NCBI GenBank assembly: GCA_020636915.1
Contig: JACJWV010000011.1
Coordinates: 1 to 64,000, forward strand
Length of the DNA: 64,000 nucleotides
Reading direction: 5' to 3'
Source of the DNA: Nocardioides sp.
GTDB lineage: Bacteria; Actinomycetota; Actinomycetes; Propionibacteriales; Nocardioidaceae
A program made the translations under genes and the position numbers. The notes under the pieces are model-generated. The model was given only the letters and a program-made list of their open reading frames with translations. It searched no databases and was not told the DNA's origin. Positions 1-7,371 of the stretch are shown here, piece after piece (positions within the stretch are counted from its first letter, which is position 1; the number at the start of each line of letters is the position of its first letter).

Positions 1-760
1 TCAGGTTCAGCGTGACGATCGGGGTGGCCGAGAGGACCATCGCGACGGCCATCGTCTCGCCGAGCGCGCGGCCCAGTCCGAGCATCACGCCGGAGACGAC
101 GCCCGAGCGGGCGTAGGGGAAGACCGCGAGGCGGATGACCTCCCACCGGGTGGCACCGAGCGCCATCGCGGCCTCCTCGTGGAGCCTCGGCGTCTGCGCG
201 AACACCTCGCGTGAGATCGCGGTGGTGATCGGGATGACCATGATCGCGAGCACCATGCCGGCAGTGAGCATGGTCCGCCCGGTCACCGACGGCGGGCCGG
301 CGAAGAACGGGATGAAGCCGAGGTTGTCGTAGAGCCAGTCGATGACCGGCCGCATCGCCCCGGCGAGCGCGAGGCCGCCCCACAGGCCGTAGACGACCGA
401 GGGGATGGCGGCGAGCAGGTCGATCACGTAGGCGATCGGTGCGGCCAGCCGGGGCGGCGCGTAGTGCGAGATGAAGAGGGCGACGCCGATCGAGAACGGG
501 ACCGCGATCACCAGCGCCACGACGGCGGCCAGGATCGTGCCGAAGACCAGCGGGCCGACGTACGACCAGAAGCTGTCCGCGGGCCGGTAGATGTCGGCGG
601 GCGCGGACAGGCCGGGCAGTCCCTCGATGAGGAGGAAGACCGCGACACCGGCGAGGGCGACCATGATGAGCATGGCCGCGGCCCACGCCGTGCGGGAGAA
701 GATCCGGTCGCCGAGGCGGACCGGTGTGCCGGCGCGGACCTCAGTGGCGGTGTCGGACAT
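1..760 (-). CDS. pstC: Phosphate ABC transporter permease PstC (3' end outside window)
   Basis: This is one of the two membrane subunits of the high-affinity phosphate importer, working with PstS, PstA and PstB in the cytoplasmic membrane. The ATG lies at 758-760 and is preceded by AGGAG at a normal distance. About 253 residues are visible before the gene runs off the left edge. A short cytoplasmic N-terminus leads into a first membrane helix at about residues 26-46. Further hydrophobic segments follow, then the permease coupling loop EEAAMALGATRWEVIRLAV, typical of binding-protein-dependent permeases. It lies 77 bp downstream of pstS on the same strand, so the two are probably co-transcribed. 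The C-terminal part and the expected pstA and pstB lie outside the window. Confidence 0.93.
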   Translation of the reverse strand, partial: MSDTATEVRAGTPVRLGDRIFSRTAWAAAMLIMVALAGVAVFLLIEGLPGLSAPADIYRPADSFWSYVGPLVFGTILAAVVALVIAVPFSIGVALFISHYAPPRLAAPIAYVIDLLAAIPSVVYGLWGGLALAGAMRPVIDWLYDNLGFIPFFAGPPSVTGRTMLTAGMVLAIMVIPITTAISREVFAQTPRLHEEAAMALGATRWEVIRLAVFPYARSGVVSGVMLGLGRALGETMAVAMVLSATPIVTLNL

Positions 761-783
761 CAGACTCCTGTCGTTCCATGGCG

Positions 784-814
784 GTGCGGCGGCCCGGGTC
801 CCGGACCGCCGCAC
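784..814 (-). terminator. Hairpin in the pstS-pstC gap (attenuator or mRNA stabiliser)
   Basis: Nine-base arms at 784-792 and 806-814 are perfectly complementary around a C/G-rich loop. No U-run follows on the minus strand; the pstC ribosome site comes shortly after. A partial terminator or 3'-stabilising hairpin here would explain the usual excess of the binding protein over the permease. That role is inference from position. Confidence 0.5.
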
Positions 815-837
815 ACCACGCTAGGGGGTTTTACGGA

Positions 838-1956
838 TCACTTCGCCGAGATCGCTCCCACGATCTGCTGCGCCTGCGAGGCGATCGAGGGGTCGAGCGG
901 CGCCGAGCCGGCCTGCTCCGCGGCGGCCTGCTGGCCCTCGTCGGAGACCATGTAGGACAAGAAGCCCTGGACGAGGGCGGCCTGGTCGGCGTCGTCGTAG
1001 GTCTGGCAGGCGATCTCGTACGACGCCAGCAGGATCGGGTAGGCACCGGTCTCGGTCGTGGTGCGGTCGATGTCGTAGGTGAGCATCGTGTCGGTCGCGG
1101 TGGAGCTCGGCTTGGAGACCGCCAGCGCCTTGGCGGCGCCCTCGGCGGACGGCGCGTTGTAGTCGCTGCCGACCTTCACCGAGACGATGCCGAGGCCCGA
1201 GGTCTGGCTCTCGTCGGCGTAGCCGATCGTGCCCTCGCCGCCCTTGATCGCGGCGACCACGCCGGAGGTGCCCTCGGCGGCCTCGCCACCCTTGATCGGC
1301 CACACGCCGTCGGGGTCGTAGGACCAGGCGCCCTCACCGGCCGCGTTGAGGTACTCGGTGAAGTTCTGCGTGGTGCCGGAGTCGTCGGAGCGGTGCACCG
1401 GGGAGATCGCGGTGTCAGGCAGGTCCACGCCGTCGTTCTGCGAGGCGATGGCCTGGTCGTTCCACTTGGTGATCTTGCCGTCGAAGATCTCCGCGATCGT
1501 CTTGGCGTCGAGGTTGAGGCTGTCGATGCCCGGGAGGTTGAACGCCACGGCGATCGGGCTGACGTAGACGGGGACCTCGACCGGGTCCTCGCCGCCGCAG
1601 CGCTTCTTGGCCGCGGAGAGCTCGCCCTCGTCGTCGGTCAGGTAGGAGTCGGAGCCCGCGAAGGCGTAGGCGCCGGAGTTGAAGCTCTCGCGACCGCCGC
1701 CGGAGCCGACCGGGTCGTAGGTGATGGTGACGTCCGGGTTGGTGGACTGGAAGGCGGCGCGCCAGGCCTGCTGGGCGGAGTCCTGCGCGCTCGAGCCGCC
1801 GCCGGCGAGCTCGCCGCTGAGGGAGCCGCTGCTGCTGGAGCCGTCGCTGCTGGCCGAGCCGTCGCTGCTCTCGTTGCTGGCGCCACAGCCGGTGAGGGCG
1901 ATCGCGAGGACGGCGATGCCGGGCACCACGGCCCGGCGGATGGAAGTGCGGATCAC
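838..1956 (-). CDS. pstS: Phosphate-binding lipoprotein PstS
   Basis: This is the periplasm-facing, lipid-anchored phosphate receptor of the Pst transporter (372 residues). The start is GTG at 1954-1956 with AGGAG eight bases upstream. The signal peptide ends in a lipobox LTGC with the modified cysteine at residue 24. A Ser/Gly-rich linker (about 28-48) precedes a PBP-like fold beginning with GGGSSAQDSAQQAWRAAF, then GSGGGRESF and VHRSDDSGTTQNFTEYL, segments characteristic of PstS phosphate contacts. It is the first gene of the visible pst operon and sits behind a PHO box at 2016-2055, so induction by PhoP under phosphate limitation is expected. Confidence 0.95.
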   Translation of the reverse strand: MIRTSIRRAVVPGIAVLAIALTGCGASNESSDGSASSDGSSSSGSLSGELAGGGSSAQDSAQQAWRAAFQSTNPDVTITYDPVGSGGGRESFNSGAYAFAGSDSYLTDDEGELSAAKKRCGGEDPVEVPVYVSPIAVAFNLPGIDSLNLDAKTIAEIFDGKITKWNDQAIASQNDGVDLPDTAISPVHRSDDSGTTQNFTEYLNAAGEGAWSYDPDGVWPIKGGEAAEGTSGVVAAIKGGEGTIGYADESQTSGLGIVSVKVGSDYNAPSAEGAAKALAVSKPSSTATDTMLTYDIDRTTTETGAYPILLASYEIACQTYDDADQAALVQGFLSYMVSDEGQQAAAEQAGSAPLDPSIASQAQQIVGAISAK

Positions 1957-2015
1957 TTCTGAGCTCCTGATTTCATCGGGATTTCTCGTTGTCGATCCCG
2001 AAGTTAGGCAGCACA

Positions 2016-2055
2016 GGTGGACGGATGCGTGGCGGCCGGTGAACGAGCGGTGAAC
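2016..2055 (-). promoter_or_regulatory. PHO box (PhoP-type direct repeats) upstream of pstS
   Basis: On the minus strand, two exact GTTCACC heptamers (plus-strand positions 2049-2055 and 2038-2044) and a third variant GTCCACC (2016-2022) fall on an 11-bp period. A degenerate unit occupies the intervening slot at 2027. This is the direct-repeat-unit architecture described for actinobacterial PhoP. A possible -10, TAACTT (complement of 2001-2006), follows immediately, and the pstS 5' leader then holds a 6-bp hairpin (arms 1977-1982 and 1995-2000). Confidence 0.82.
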
Positions 2056-2130
2056 TCGACGTGCCCACTCGGGGACGCACCGGCTGGCGCGAGACGTCCA
2101 TCACATGAACAAGCGCCGGAAGCCTTGACG

Positions 2131-2994
2131 TCAGTGGGCGCGCTGCAGTTCGGTGGCGACGACTGTGCCCCGCCGCAGGTGCGCCACCAGCATCTCGCCC
2201 GCGGCCAGCTCGGGGTCCGGGACGCCGAGCGCGTCGAAGATCGTCGGCAGCACCGGCCGGTGGCTGCACAGCACCGCGCCCTCGTCGCCGTGGACGAGCT
2301 CGTCGACCACCGCCGTCACGGTCTGCGCGGTCGCCTCCTCCTCGCTCAGCCCGTCCTCGAGCTCCAGCTTCCAGCCGGTCGTGTCGGAGTAGGGCCCGAC
2401 GGTCTCGACGCAGCGGGTGCTGCTCGAGCTGACGATCCGGGTGACGTCGTACGCCGCGAGCATCGGGATCAGCCGCTGCGCCTGGTGCCGCCCGGCCTGG
2501 AGGAGCGGGCGCAGGCGGTCGTCCTGGCGGCGCCAGGCCTTGCGGGAGCGCGCCTCGCCGTGCCGCAGCACGACGAGCGCGTGGGTCTTGCGCCGCGTCG
2601 GGTAGGCCTCGCGCAGGGTCGCGCGGTCGTGGTCGTAGCTGAGCCGCTTCAGCGCCTCGTCGACGGGGAACCACGCGACGCGGTCGATCTCGGAGTTGGG
2701 CCGGTAGCCACTGACGTCGTCGGAGCCGACTGCGCGGCCCACCCAGTAGGACACCGCCTTGGTACGGCCGCCCGCGACGGGGTAGCGCTGCCCGGTCAGC
2801 GGGGGCCCGAGCCGCACGTGCAGCCCGGTCTCCTCCTCGACCTCGCGGACCGCAGCGGCGACCACGTGCTCCCCGGGGTCCAGCTTGCCCTTGGGGAACG
2901 ACCAGTCGTCGTACCGCGGCCGGTGCACGAGCAGCACCCGCTTGCCCGGACCGAAGACGACAGCACCGGCGGCGAGGACGTCCTTCGCGGGCAT
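2131..2994 (-). CDS. mutT1: MutT1-like Nudix hydrolase fused to a histidine phosphatase
   Basis: The 287-residue protein joins two catalytic domains. The N-terminal Nudix domain carries the box starting GKLDPGEH at residue 36 and continuing to REVEEETGL at about 58. The C-terminal phosphoglycerate-mutase-type domain starts at about residue 143 with the catalytic LRHGEARSR. This architecture is that of mycobacterial MutT1, which hydrolyses 8-oxo-dGTP and diadenosine polyphosphates; the assignment to sanitation of oxidised nucleotides is by family. The start ATG at 2992-2994 has the hexamer GACACT exactly six bases upstream, suggesting leaderless transcription. It is divergent from the 3036 gene, 41 bp away. 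Confidence 0.9.
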   Translation of the reverse strand: MPAKDVLAAGAVVFGPGKRVLLVHRPRYDDWSFPKGKLDPGEHVVAAAVREVEEETGLHVRLGPPLTGQRYPVAGGRTKAVSYWVGRAVGSDDVSGYRPNSEIDRVAWFPVDEALKRLSYDHDRATLREAYPTRRKTHALVVLRHGEARSRKAWRRQDDRLRPLLQAGRHQAQRLIPMLAAYDVTRIVSSSSTRCVETVGPYSDTTGWKLELEDGLSEEEATAQTVTAVVDELVHGDEGAVLCSHRPVLPTIFDALGVPDPELAAGEMLVAHLRRGTVVATELQRAH

Positions 2995-3035
2995 GGCGCT
3001 AGTGTCACACCACCCGACCGCGAACAGGAGAACCG

Positions 3036-4115
3036 GTGGCCAGACGTCTGATCGTCGGGGTCGTCGCCGTGCTCGCGCTGGCGCTGGTCGCCGCCGCGGC
3101 GCTGGTCGCCGTGCGGTGGTGGCGGGACCGGGACACCACCGAGCTCGAGCGGGCGACGTCGTACGCCCCGGCCGACGCGCAGCGGCTCTCCTGGACCGAC
3201 TGGGCGGCGGTCCGCGAGGCCGTCGGGGCCGTCGGGACCGACCTCGACGGGTCCTCCTCGGCCGGGGAGGTGCGCCGCTTCCTGGACCGCGGCTTCGACC
3301 GCGACCTGACCTCGACGTCCGCACTGGTGCAGTCGGCCGAGGTGATGCAGGCGCACTTCGGCTTCTCGCCGGCGACCGCCGACTGGGAGCTGTTCAGCCA
3401 GGCCGACGACGGCGCGGTCGTGATCGTGCGGGTGCCCGACGACACCGACCTCGACGCGATCGCCGACGACCTGGAGCGCAGCGGCTTCACGCGGCCGGCG
3501 ACCGACCCGACCGGTGGTGGGGTGTGGTCCGGGGGCTCGGGACTGCTGCCGGAGATCGGCGCCGACCTCACGCCCGAGCTGCAGTACGTCGCCCTCGACG
3601 CCGACGAGCACCTGGTGCTGACCAGCGACAACAAGGCCTACCTGCAGCAGACCGTCGACCACCTCGGCGACGGCTCGATCCCGGACGGGATGCAGGACGT
3701 CGTGGCCGCCTCCGGCTCACCGCTCTCCGCGGCCGTGTACGACGGCCCGTACGCCTGCTCCGCCCTCGCGATGGGCCACGCCGACCCGTCCGCCCAGCGC
3801 GAGGCCGACCAGCTCGTCGCCGAGGCGGGCGAGGTCAACCCGGTGACCGGGTTCGCCATGTCGGCCCAGCCCGGCGGCGACGTACTCGTGGCGCTCGGCT
3901 TCGAGACCGACGACCAGGCTCGGACCAACGCCGACACCCGCTCGGTCCTCGCCAGCGGCCCGGCGCCCGGCCAGGGCGGGGACTTCTCCGACCGGTTCTC
4001 GGTCGCCTCCGCCACCGCCGACGGCTCGGTCGTCACCCTCGACCTCGTGCCCACCGACGGCAGCTACGTGCTCTCCGACCTCTCCACGGGGCCGGTGCTG
4101 TTCGCCACCTGCTGA
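3036..4115 (+). CDS. Membrane-anchored extracytoplasmic protein of unknown function
   Basis: The protein has 359 residues. Residues 5-27 form a single hydrophobic signal anchor followed by a WWRDRD positive patch, so the remainder is probably outside the membrane. The rest is acidic and rich in Asp, Ala and Gly, without cysteine pairs (one near the middle, one at the C-terminus) and without a catalytic signature I recognise. The GTG start at 3036 has AGGAG five bases upstream. It is divergent from mutT1. I do not recognise the family; actinobacterial genomes often carry such lipoprotein-like or anchor proteins. Confidence 0.8.
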   Translation: MARRLIVGVVAVLALALVAAAALVAVRWWRDRDTTELERATSYAPADAQRLSWTDWAAVREAVGAVGTDLDGSSSAGEVRRFLDRGFDRDLTSTSALVQSAEVMQAHFGFSPATADWELFSQADDGAVVIVRVPDDTDLDAIADDLERSGFTRPATDPTGGGVWSGGSGLLPEIGADLTPELQYVALDADEHLVLTSDNKAYLQQTVDHLGDGSIPDGMQDVVAASGSPLSAAVYDGPYACSALAMGHADPSAQREADQLVAEAGEVNPVTGFAMSAQPGGDVLVALGFETDDQARTNADTRSVLASGPAPGQGGDFSDRFSVASATADGSVVTLDLVPTDGSYVLSDLSTGPVLFATC

Positions 4116-4216
4116 GGGTGGGCGTCGTTCAGTTGAACACTGAGGAGCGGTTACCGGGGGGTAGCGGTGCCTGGGCGTTCAGTGTGCTCGGCGGCGAGCG
4201 GTCCGGGCAGGAGGGA

Positions 4217-4279
4217 GATAGTCCCTGACGTTTCGGTCCCGGATCCGCGCCGTCCGGGACCGAAACGTCAGGGACTATC
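4217..4279. repeat. 27-bp perfect inverted repeat with 9-nt loop
   Basis: Arms at 4217-4243 and 4253-4279 are complementary over all 27 positions, enclosing the loop 4244-4252. It lies between two convergent genes (ends at 4115 and 4292), so a bidirectional terminator is the simplest reading. However, the stem is about twice as long as the window's ordinary terminator hairpins and has no U-run. Confidence 0.85.
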
Positions 4280-4291
4280 CCGCTGGAGCGG

Positions 4292-4585
4292 TCAGGAGCG
4301 GACCAGCCGCGCGATGGCGGCGACGGCCTCGGTGACCTTCTCCTGCGCCTCGTCGTCGCCGGCGCGGGCGGCGTCGACCACGCAGTGGTTCATGTGCTCC
4401 TCGAGGAGGACCAGCGAGAAGGACTGGAGCGCCTTGGTCATCGCGGAGACCTGGGTGAGGATGTCGATGCAGTACTTCTCGTCCTCGACCATCCGCTGCA
4501 GGCCGCGGGCCTGGCCCTCGATGCGGCGCAGCCGCTTGAGGTGGTCGTCCTTGTGGCCCAGGTAGCCGTGCTGGTGCTCCGCCAT
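4292..4585 (-). CDS. csoR: CsoR-family copper-sensing repressor
   Basis: This is a 97-residue all-helical repressor of the CsoR/FrmR family. The Cu(I) ligand set is visible as Cys39, His64 and Cys68 (HMNHC), matching the Cys-His-Cys triad of Mycobacterium CsoR. The N-terminal helix signature LKRLRRIEGQARGL (residues 16-29) contributes to DNA binding. It should release DNA when Cu(I) binds. The ATG at 4583-4585 has TATGCT exactly six bases upstream, overlapping the operator at 4593-4613, so it is probably leaderless and autoregulated. No copper ATPase is adjacent; the nearest copper-type gene is the Met-rich DUF305 protein at 5639. Confidence 0.93.
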   Translation of the reverse strand: MAEHQHGYLGHKDDHLKRLRRIEGQARGLQRMVEDEKYCIDILTQVSAMTKALQSFSLVLLEEHMNHCVVDAARAGDDEAQEKVTEAVAAIARLVRS

Positions 4586-4592
4586 GGACCCA

Positions 4593-4613
4593 GCATACCC
4601 CTTGGGGGTATGC
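4593..4613. promoter_or_regulatory. CsoR operator, palindrome overlapping the csoR -10
   Basis: Nine-base arms GCATACCCC and GGGGTATGC flank a 3-bp centre, forming a perfect inverted repeat. Alternating TAC-C-tract and G-tract-GTA halves are the recognised CsoR operator class. The site shares five bases with the predicted csoR -10 (minus strand TATGCT, 4592-4597), so binding would block the promoter directly. Confidence 0.9.
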
Positions 4614-4637
4614 CGGGCAGGCCGGTCGGGGACCGGG

Positions 4638-4823
4638 TCAGGAGCCCTGTCGGGGCTCCGGTACCACGCCGAGGATCTCGTCGATCTGCGCCTCGGAGAG
4701 GTGGTCGTCTGACTCGCTCGCGGCGATGATCAGGTTCGTCGTGAGCTCCACCTCACCCAGGAGGTCGGAGTCCTCGAGGGTCACGTCGAACTGGTCGTGC
4801 ACCTCATCACTCCTCGTGTCCAT
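4638..4823 (-). CDS. Small acidic protein, unknown function
   Basis: The protein has 61 residues, starting at ATG 4821-4823 behind a near-perfect AGGAGG placed six bases upstream. It is strongly acidic, has no cysteine and no membrane segment. The middle (DVTLEDSDLLGEVELTTNL) and the C-terminal helix (LSEAQIDEILGV) look like two amphipathic segments. It lies 24 bp beyond the csoR operator on the same strand, so read-through into csoR is possible. I do not recognise a named family. The strong ribosome site and clean codon bias argue that it is real. Confidence 0.72.
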   Translation of the reverse strand: MDTRSDEVHDQFDVTLEDSDLLGEVELTTNLIIAASESDDHLSEAQIDEILGVVPEPRQGS

Positions 4824-5003
4824 CGGACCTCCTCGTCTCCGCAGACGTTGCCCGAGGCTGCCGCGCGCCAAACGCCGCTCGACCGAATTTGGCCCGTCCG
4901 GGCCATGAGGCATGGCCCACACAGGAGCCGGAGACCGCGCCACCACTGGGGGTCGGGCCCACCATGCCCACCGGGGAAACCGCAGAAAAGGGTCCGAAAT
5001 GGG

Positions 5004-5035
5004 ACGAAGGCCCCACCCGAGGGTGGGGCCTTCGT
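5004..5035 (-). terminator. Terminator downstream of cspA
   Basis: A hairpin of about 15 bp, with arms from 5004 and to 5035 around a minimal loop, lies 36 bp past the cspA stop. On the minus strand it is followed within a few bases by T-rich sequence. It is a convincing intrinsic terminator. Confidence 0.75.
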
Positions 5036-5071
5036 CGAAGACGGGAGCTGAGCTCGGCGCCTTCCCCGCGA

Positions 5072-5275
5072 TCAGAGCGGGCGGACGTTCTCCGCCTGGG
5101 GACCCTTGGGACCCTGGGTGACGTCGAACTCGACCTTCTGGTTCTCGTCGAGGGACTTGTAGCCCTGCGACTGGATGGCCGAGTAGTGCACGAAAACGTC
5201 GTCGCCGCCGTCCTCCTGCGCGATGAAGCCGAAACCCTTCTCGGCGTTGAACCACTTCACGGTGCCCTGAGCCAT
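5072..5275 (-). CDS. cspA: Cold-shock protein (CspA family)
   Basis: This is a 67-residue single OB-fold protein that binds single-stranded RNA and DNA and acts as an RNA chaperone. RNP1 (KGFGFIA, residues 13-19) and RNP2 (VFVHYSA, residues 27-33) are intact, and the protein starts [14 protein letters not shown], the standard actinobacterial form. The ATG at 5273-5275 follows AAGGAG. The same frame is open upstream, but that part is the long leader, not protein. Expression is probably controlled post-transcriptionally by the roughly 165-nt 5' leader described separately. Confidence 0.96.
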   Translation of the reverse strand: MAQGTVKWFNAEKGFGFIAQEDGGDDVFVHYSAIQSQGYKSLDENQKVEFDVTQGPKGPQAENVRPL

Positions 5276-5476
5276 TGCTCGATTACTCCTTAGTCGGGGC
5301 GAGAACCGCCACTTCGGCGGTCCGCAGAAAATGCGGTGACACGTCGCTCCGACTTGCGTGAGTGGCAGGCCCACGAAAGTGAAACGCCGTTGGATCACAA
5401 ACTCCGCGGGCGTCAGACCTGCTGGAACTTGCACCTTCTACGGGGACAACGTTACCAATCCGCGACCTCCTGCCAA
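5276..5476 (-). promoter_or_regulatory. cspA promoter and long structured 5' leader
   Basis: On the minus strand, TTGGCA (complement of 5471-5476) and TAACGT (complement of 5449-5454) are separated by 16 bp, giving a start near 5442. The resulting leader of about 165 nt includes a 6-bp hairpin close to the ribosome site (ACCGCC/GGCGGT). Long leaders that refold on cooling are established for cspA mRNAs; here this is inferred. The remaining stretch 5477-5638, up to the DUF305 gene, holds no gene and no clear site. Confidence 0.55.
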
Positions 5477-5638
5477 CATCCCGAGGGGGGAAATCTCTCG
5501 GCTCGGGATGAAGGTTCTGCTACGCACGTGTGACGCGCACGTGTGCCGCACGGCAACGGCACCCTCTCCGGGGCGCCTCGGAAGGGTCCGTCGGGGGGGT
5601 TTTCGAGGGGCTGCCGAACCCCGTCCTTCGTCGTCGGC

Positions 5639-6439
5639 TCACCAGGCCCGCGCGCCGCGCATCATCGCGCCACGCATCATGCCGCCACCCATCCAGGGCT
5701 CGCCGAACCACTGACGCAGCCAGGTGGTCATCTGCACGATCTCGGCGCGCTGGGCGTCGCGGATGTCGACCGCGAGGTCGCCGACGGCCTCGTGGCGGAC
5801 CAGGCCGCGGACCAGCAGCGACTGCGACATCATCACCGCGGCCATGTGGTGCGAGACCATGTCCTCCAGGAACGCCTGGTCCAGCTCGTCCCCGGACAGG
5901 TCGCCGAGATCGCGCATCATCGGGTGGTACGTCGGCGGCGGGGCGTCCGGGTACCACTCGGCCAACCAGCGCTGCATCTGCTCGATCTGGGCGGTCTGGA
6001 CGTCGACGATGTCGCGGCCGAAGGCCCGCATCTCCGGGCGGTCGGACCGCTCGAGCTCGGTCGCGGCGGCGACGGCCTCCTGGTGGTGGGCGATCATCGT
6101 CGTGAGGTACTGCCGCTCGCTGCGGACGCCGGCGCCCATCATCGCGTGCGGCATCAGGCCGCCGGACATCATGCGGCCGCCCATCATCGGGCCGCCCATC
6201 ATGCCTTCCCAGGACCGCCAGCCCGGCGCCCGCCAGCCCGGCGCCCGCCAGCCCGGCATCCGCCACCCCCGGCCGGCCGGGCCACCGGGAGCGACCGTGC
6301 CGGCCGCCGTACCCGCGGCGGCCCGGCCCATCATCGTGCCGGTCGTGGGTCCGCGCAGGGCCACCACCGCGGCCAGGGCGACGACGAGGGCGAGCAGGAC
6401 GGAGAGGCCAGCGGCGAAGGCTGCGGTCGAGCGACGCAT
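5639..6439 (-). CDS. DUF305 protein with Met-rich linker, probable copper binding
   Basis: The protein has 266 residues. An N-terminal signal/anchor helix (about residues 5-30) exports the rest. A low-complexity linker follows, with WRAPG-type repeats and Met-Met-Gly clusters, then two copies of the DUF305 half-motif: MIAHHQEAV...IEQMQRWLAEW and DMVSHHMAAV...IVQMTTWLRQW. Each copy carries a His-His pair. A second Met-rich tail (WMGGGMMRGAMMRG) closes the protein. The family forms ferritin-like helical bundles and is repeatedly found in copper-resistance loci. The His/Met content and the csoR gene 1 kb away support copper handling, which is inferred. Start ATG 6437-6439 behind AAGGAG. Confidence 0.88.
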   Translation of the reverse strand: MRRSTAAFAAGLSVLLALVVALAAVVALRGPTTGTMMGRAAAGTAAGTVAPGGPAGRGWRMPGWRAPGWRAPGWRSWEGMMGGPMMGGRMMSGGLMPHAMMGAGVRSERQYLTTMIAHHQEAVAAATELERSDRPEMRAFGRDIVDVQTAQIEQMQRWLAEWYPDAPPPTYHPMMRDLGDLSGDELDQAFLEDMVSHHMAAVMMSQSLLVRGLVRHEAVGDLAVDIRDAQRAEIVQMTTWLRQWFGEPWMGGGMMRGAMMRGARAW

Positions 6440-6667
6440 CACGAGCTCCTTCCGCGCGGGGATCCGGCGGAGTCCGGCGGGCTGCCGGTCACCGTCCAGT
6501 GTCAGCAGTCCCCTCTGTCGCCGGCAGAGCCGAACCGCCAGCGGGTCGAGGACCAACGTCACCCGCGCCCGCAGGGACCCGGCACGGACATCCAGACCGC
6601 CCCCGCAAACGCGTCCGGCGACCATCGCGCGCGAGTACGTTGAAATGGTCATCCGAAGGGGATTCTC

Positions 6668-7177
6668 ATGTTCACCAGGACAGTTCCCGCATTCGCTGCC
6701 GGCATCGCCTTCGCCCTGATGGCCGGCTCCGGCATCACCTACGCCACGACCCACGGCTCGGGCTCCGCGAGCCCCAAGATGGTCACCAAGTACGCCTCCA
6801 TCAAGTCCGCCACCCGCTCCTTCGACGCGTCGGGCGTCGCTATCGACCGCGACGAGGACGGCCTGACCGACGCCATCGCCGCCTACTCCGGCTGCCCCAA
6901 GGGCACGCAGATGACCGGCGGCGGCATCAGCGACTCCACCAGCACCGGCTGGATGCTGATGAACGCCCCGGACACCGAGGGCTCGGAGGGCTGGGTGGTC
7001 GCGGTCGCGGTCAACGAGAGCGTGACCGAGGACCCGGGCAACCTGTGGGCCAGCGTCACCTGCTGGTCCCCCAAGGGGAACCCGCCGGGCGGCTACCGCA
7101 CGGGCACCAGCGCCCCGGCGGAGCCCCTCCCGGCCGGCCTGGTCCGCGAGCTGAAGGCGTTCCCGGTCAAGCACTGA
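6668..7177 (+). CDS. Secreted protein of unknown function
   Basis: The 169-residue protein has a classic Sec signal peptide (about residues 1-27, ending near TYATTHG). The mature part has two cysteines, one in YSGCPKG and one in VTCWSPKG, likely a disulphide. A short DRDEDGLTD segment resembles a calcium-binding loop (EF-hand or dockerin-like). A Pro-rich stretch follows near the C-terminus. The start ATG 6668 has AAGGGG upstream. No family is recognised. It is monocistronic, ending in a hairpin at 7220-7243. Confidence 0.8.
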   Translation: MFTRTVPAFAAGIAFALMAGSGITYATTHGSGSASPKMVTKYASIKSATRSFDASGVAIDRDEDGLTDAIAAYSGCPKGTQMTGGGISDSTSTGWMLMNAPDTEGSEGWVVAVAVNESVTEDPGNLWASVTCWSPKGNPPGGYRTGTSAPAEPLPAGLVRELKAFPVKH

Positions 7178-7219
7178 ACCGTCGACACCCACTCGAACAC
7201 TGCACCGTCCGACCCGCGC

Positions 7220-7243
7220 GTGAGGTCACCGAGGTGACCTCAC
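7220..7243 (+). terminator. Perfect 11-bp hairpin after the secreted protein gene
   Basis: Arms GTGAGGTCACC and GGTGACCTCAC meet around a 2-nt centre. It lies 42 bp past the upstream stop and before the oxidoreductase operon. It has no U-run, as is common in this GC-rich sequence. Confidence 0.6.
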
Positions 7244-7371
7244 GGCGGTCGCTCCTGCCCGCGGTCTAGTCCGTCCGCGCTATGGCTGGCGCAGATCGGA
7301 GGAGGTGACACTGGCGACAGCCCTCGGGGGCTGAGGACCCCCGGGCTCGGTGTTTCGGGGAGGTGGAGCGG

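Noticed and set aside
5282..5434. N-terminal extension of CspA by 53 residues
   Set aside because: All CspA-family proteins begin at MAQGTVKWF. The extension corresponds to the leader RNA.
6499..7269. Overlapping plus-strand frame across the secreted protein
   Set aside because: The product is Arg/Pro/His-rich, out of frame with the gene that has signal peptide and ribosome site.
7285..7335. Nine-codon leader peptide (GTG after GGAGGAG) upstream of the GMC operon
   Set aside because: The ribosome site overlaps the GTG start, and there is no codon bias that would suggest attenuation.
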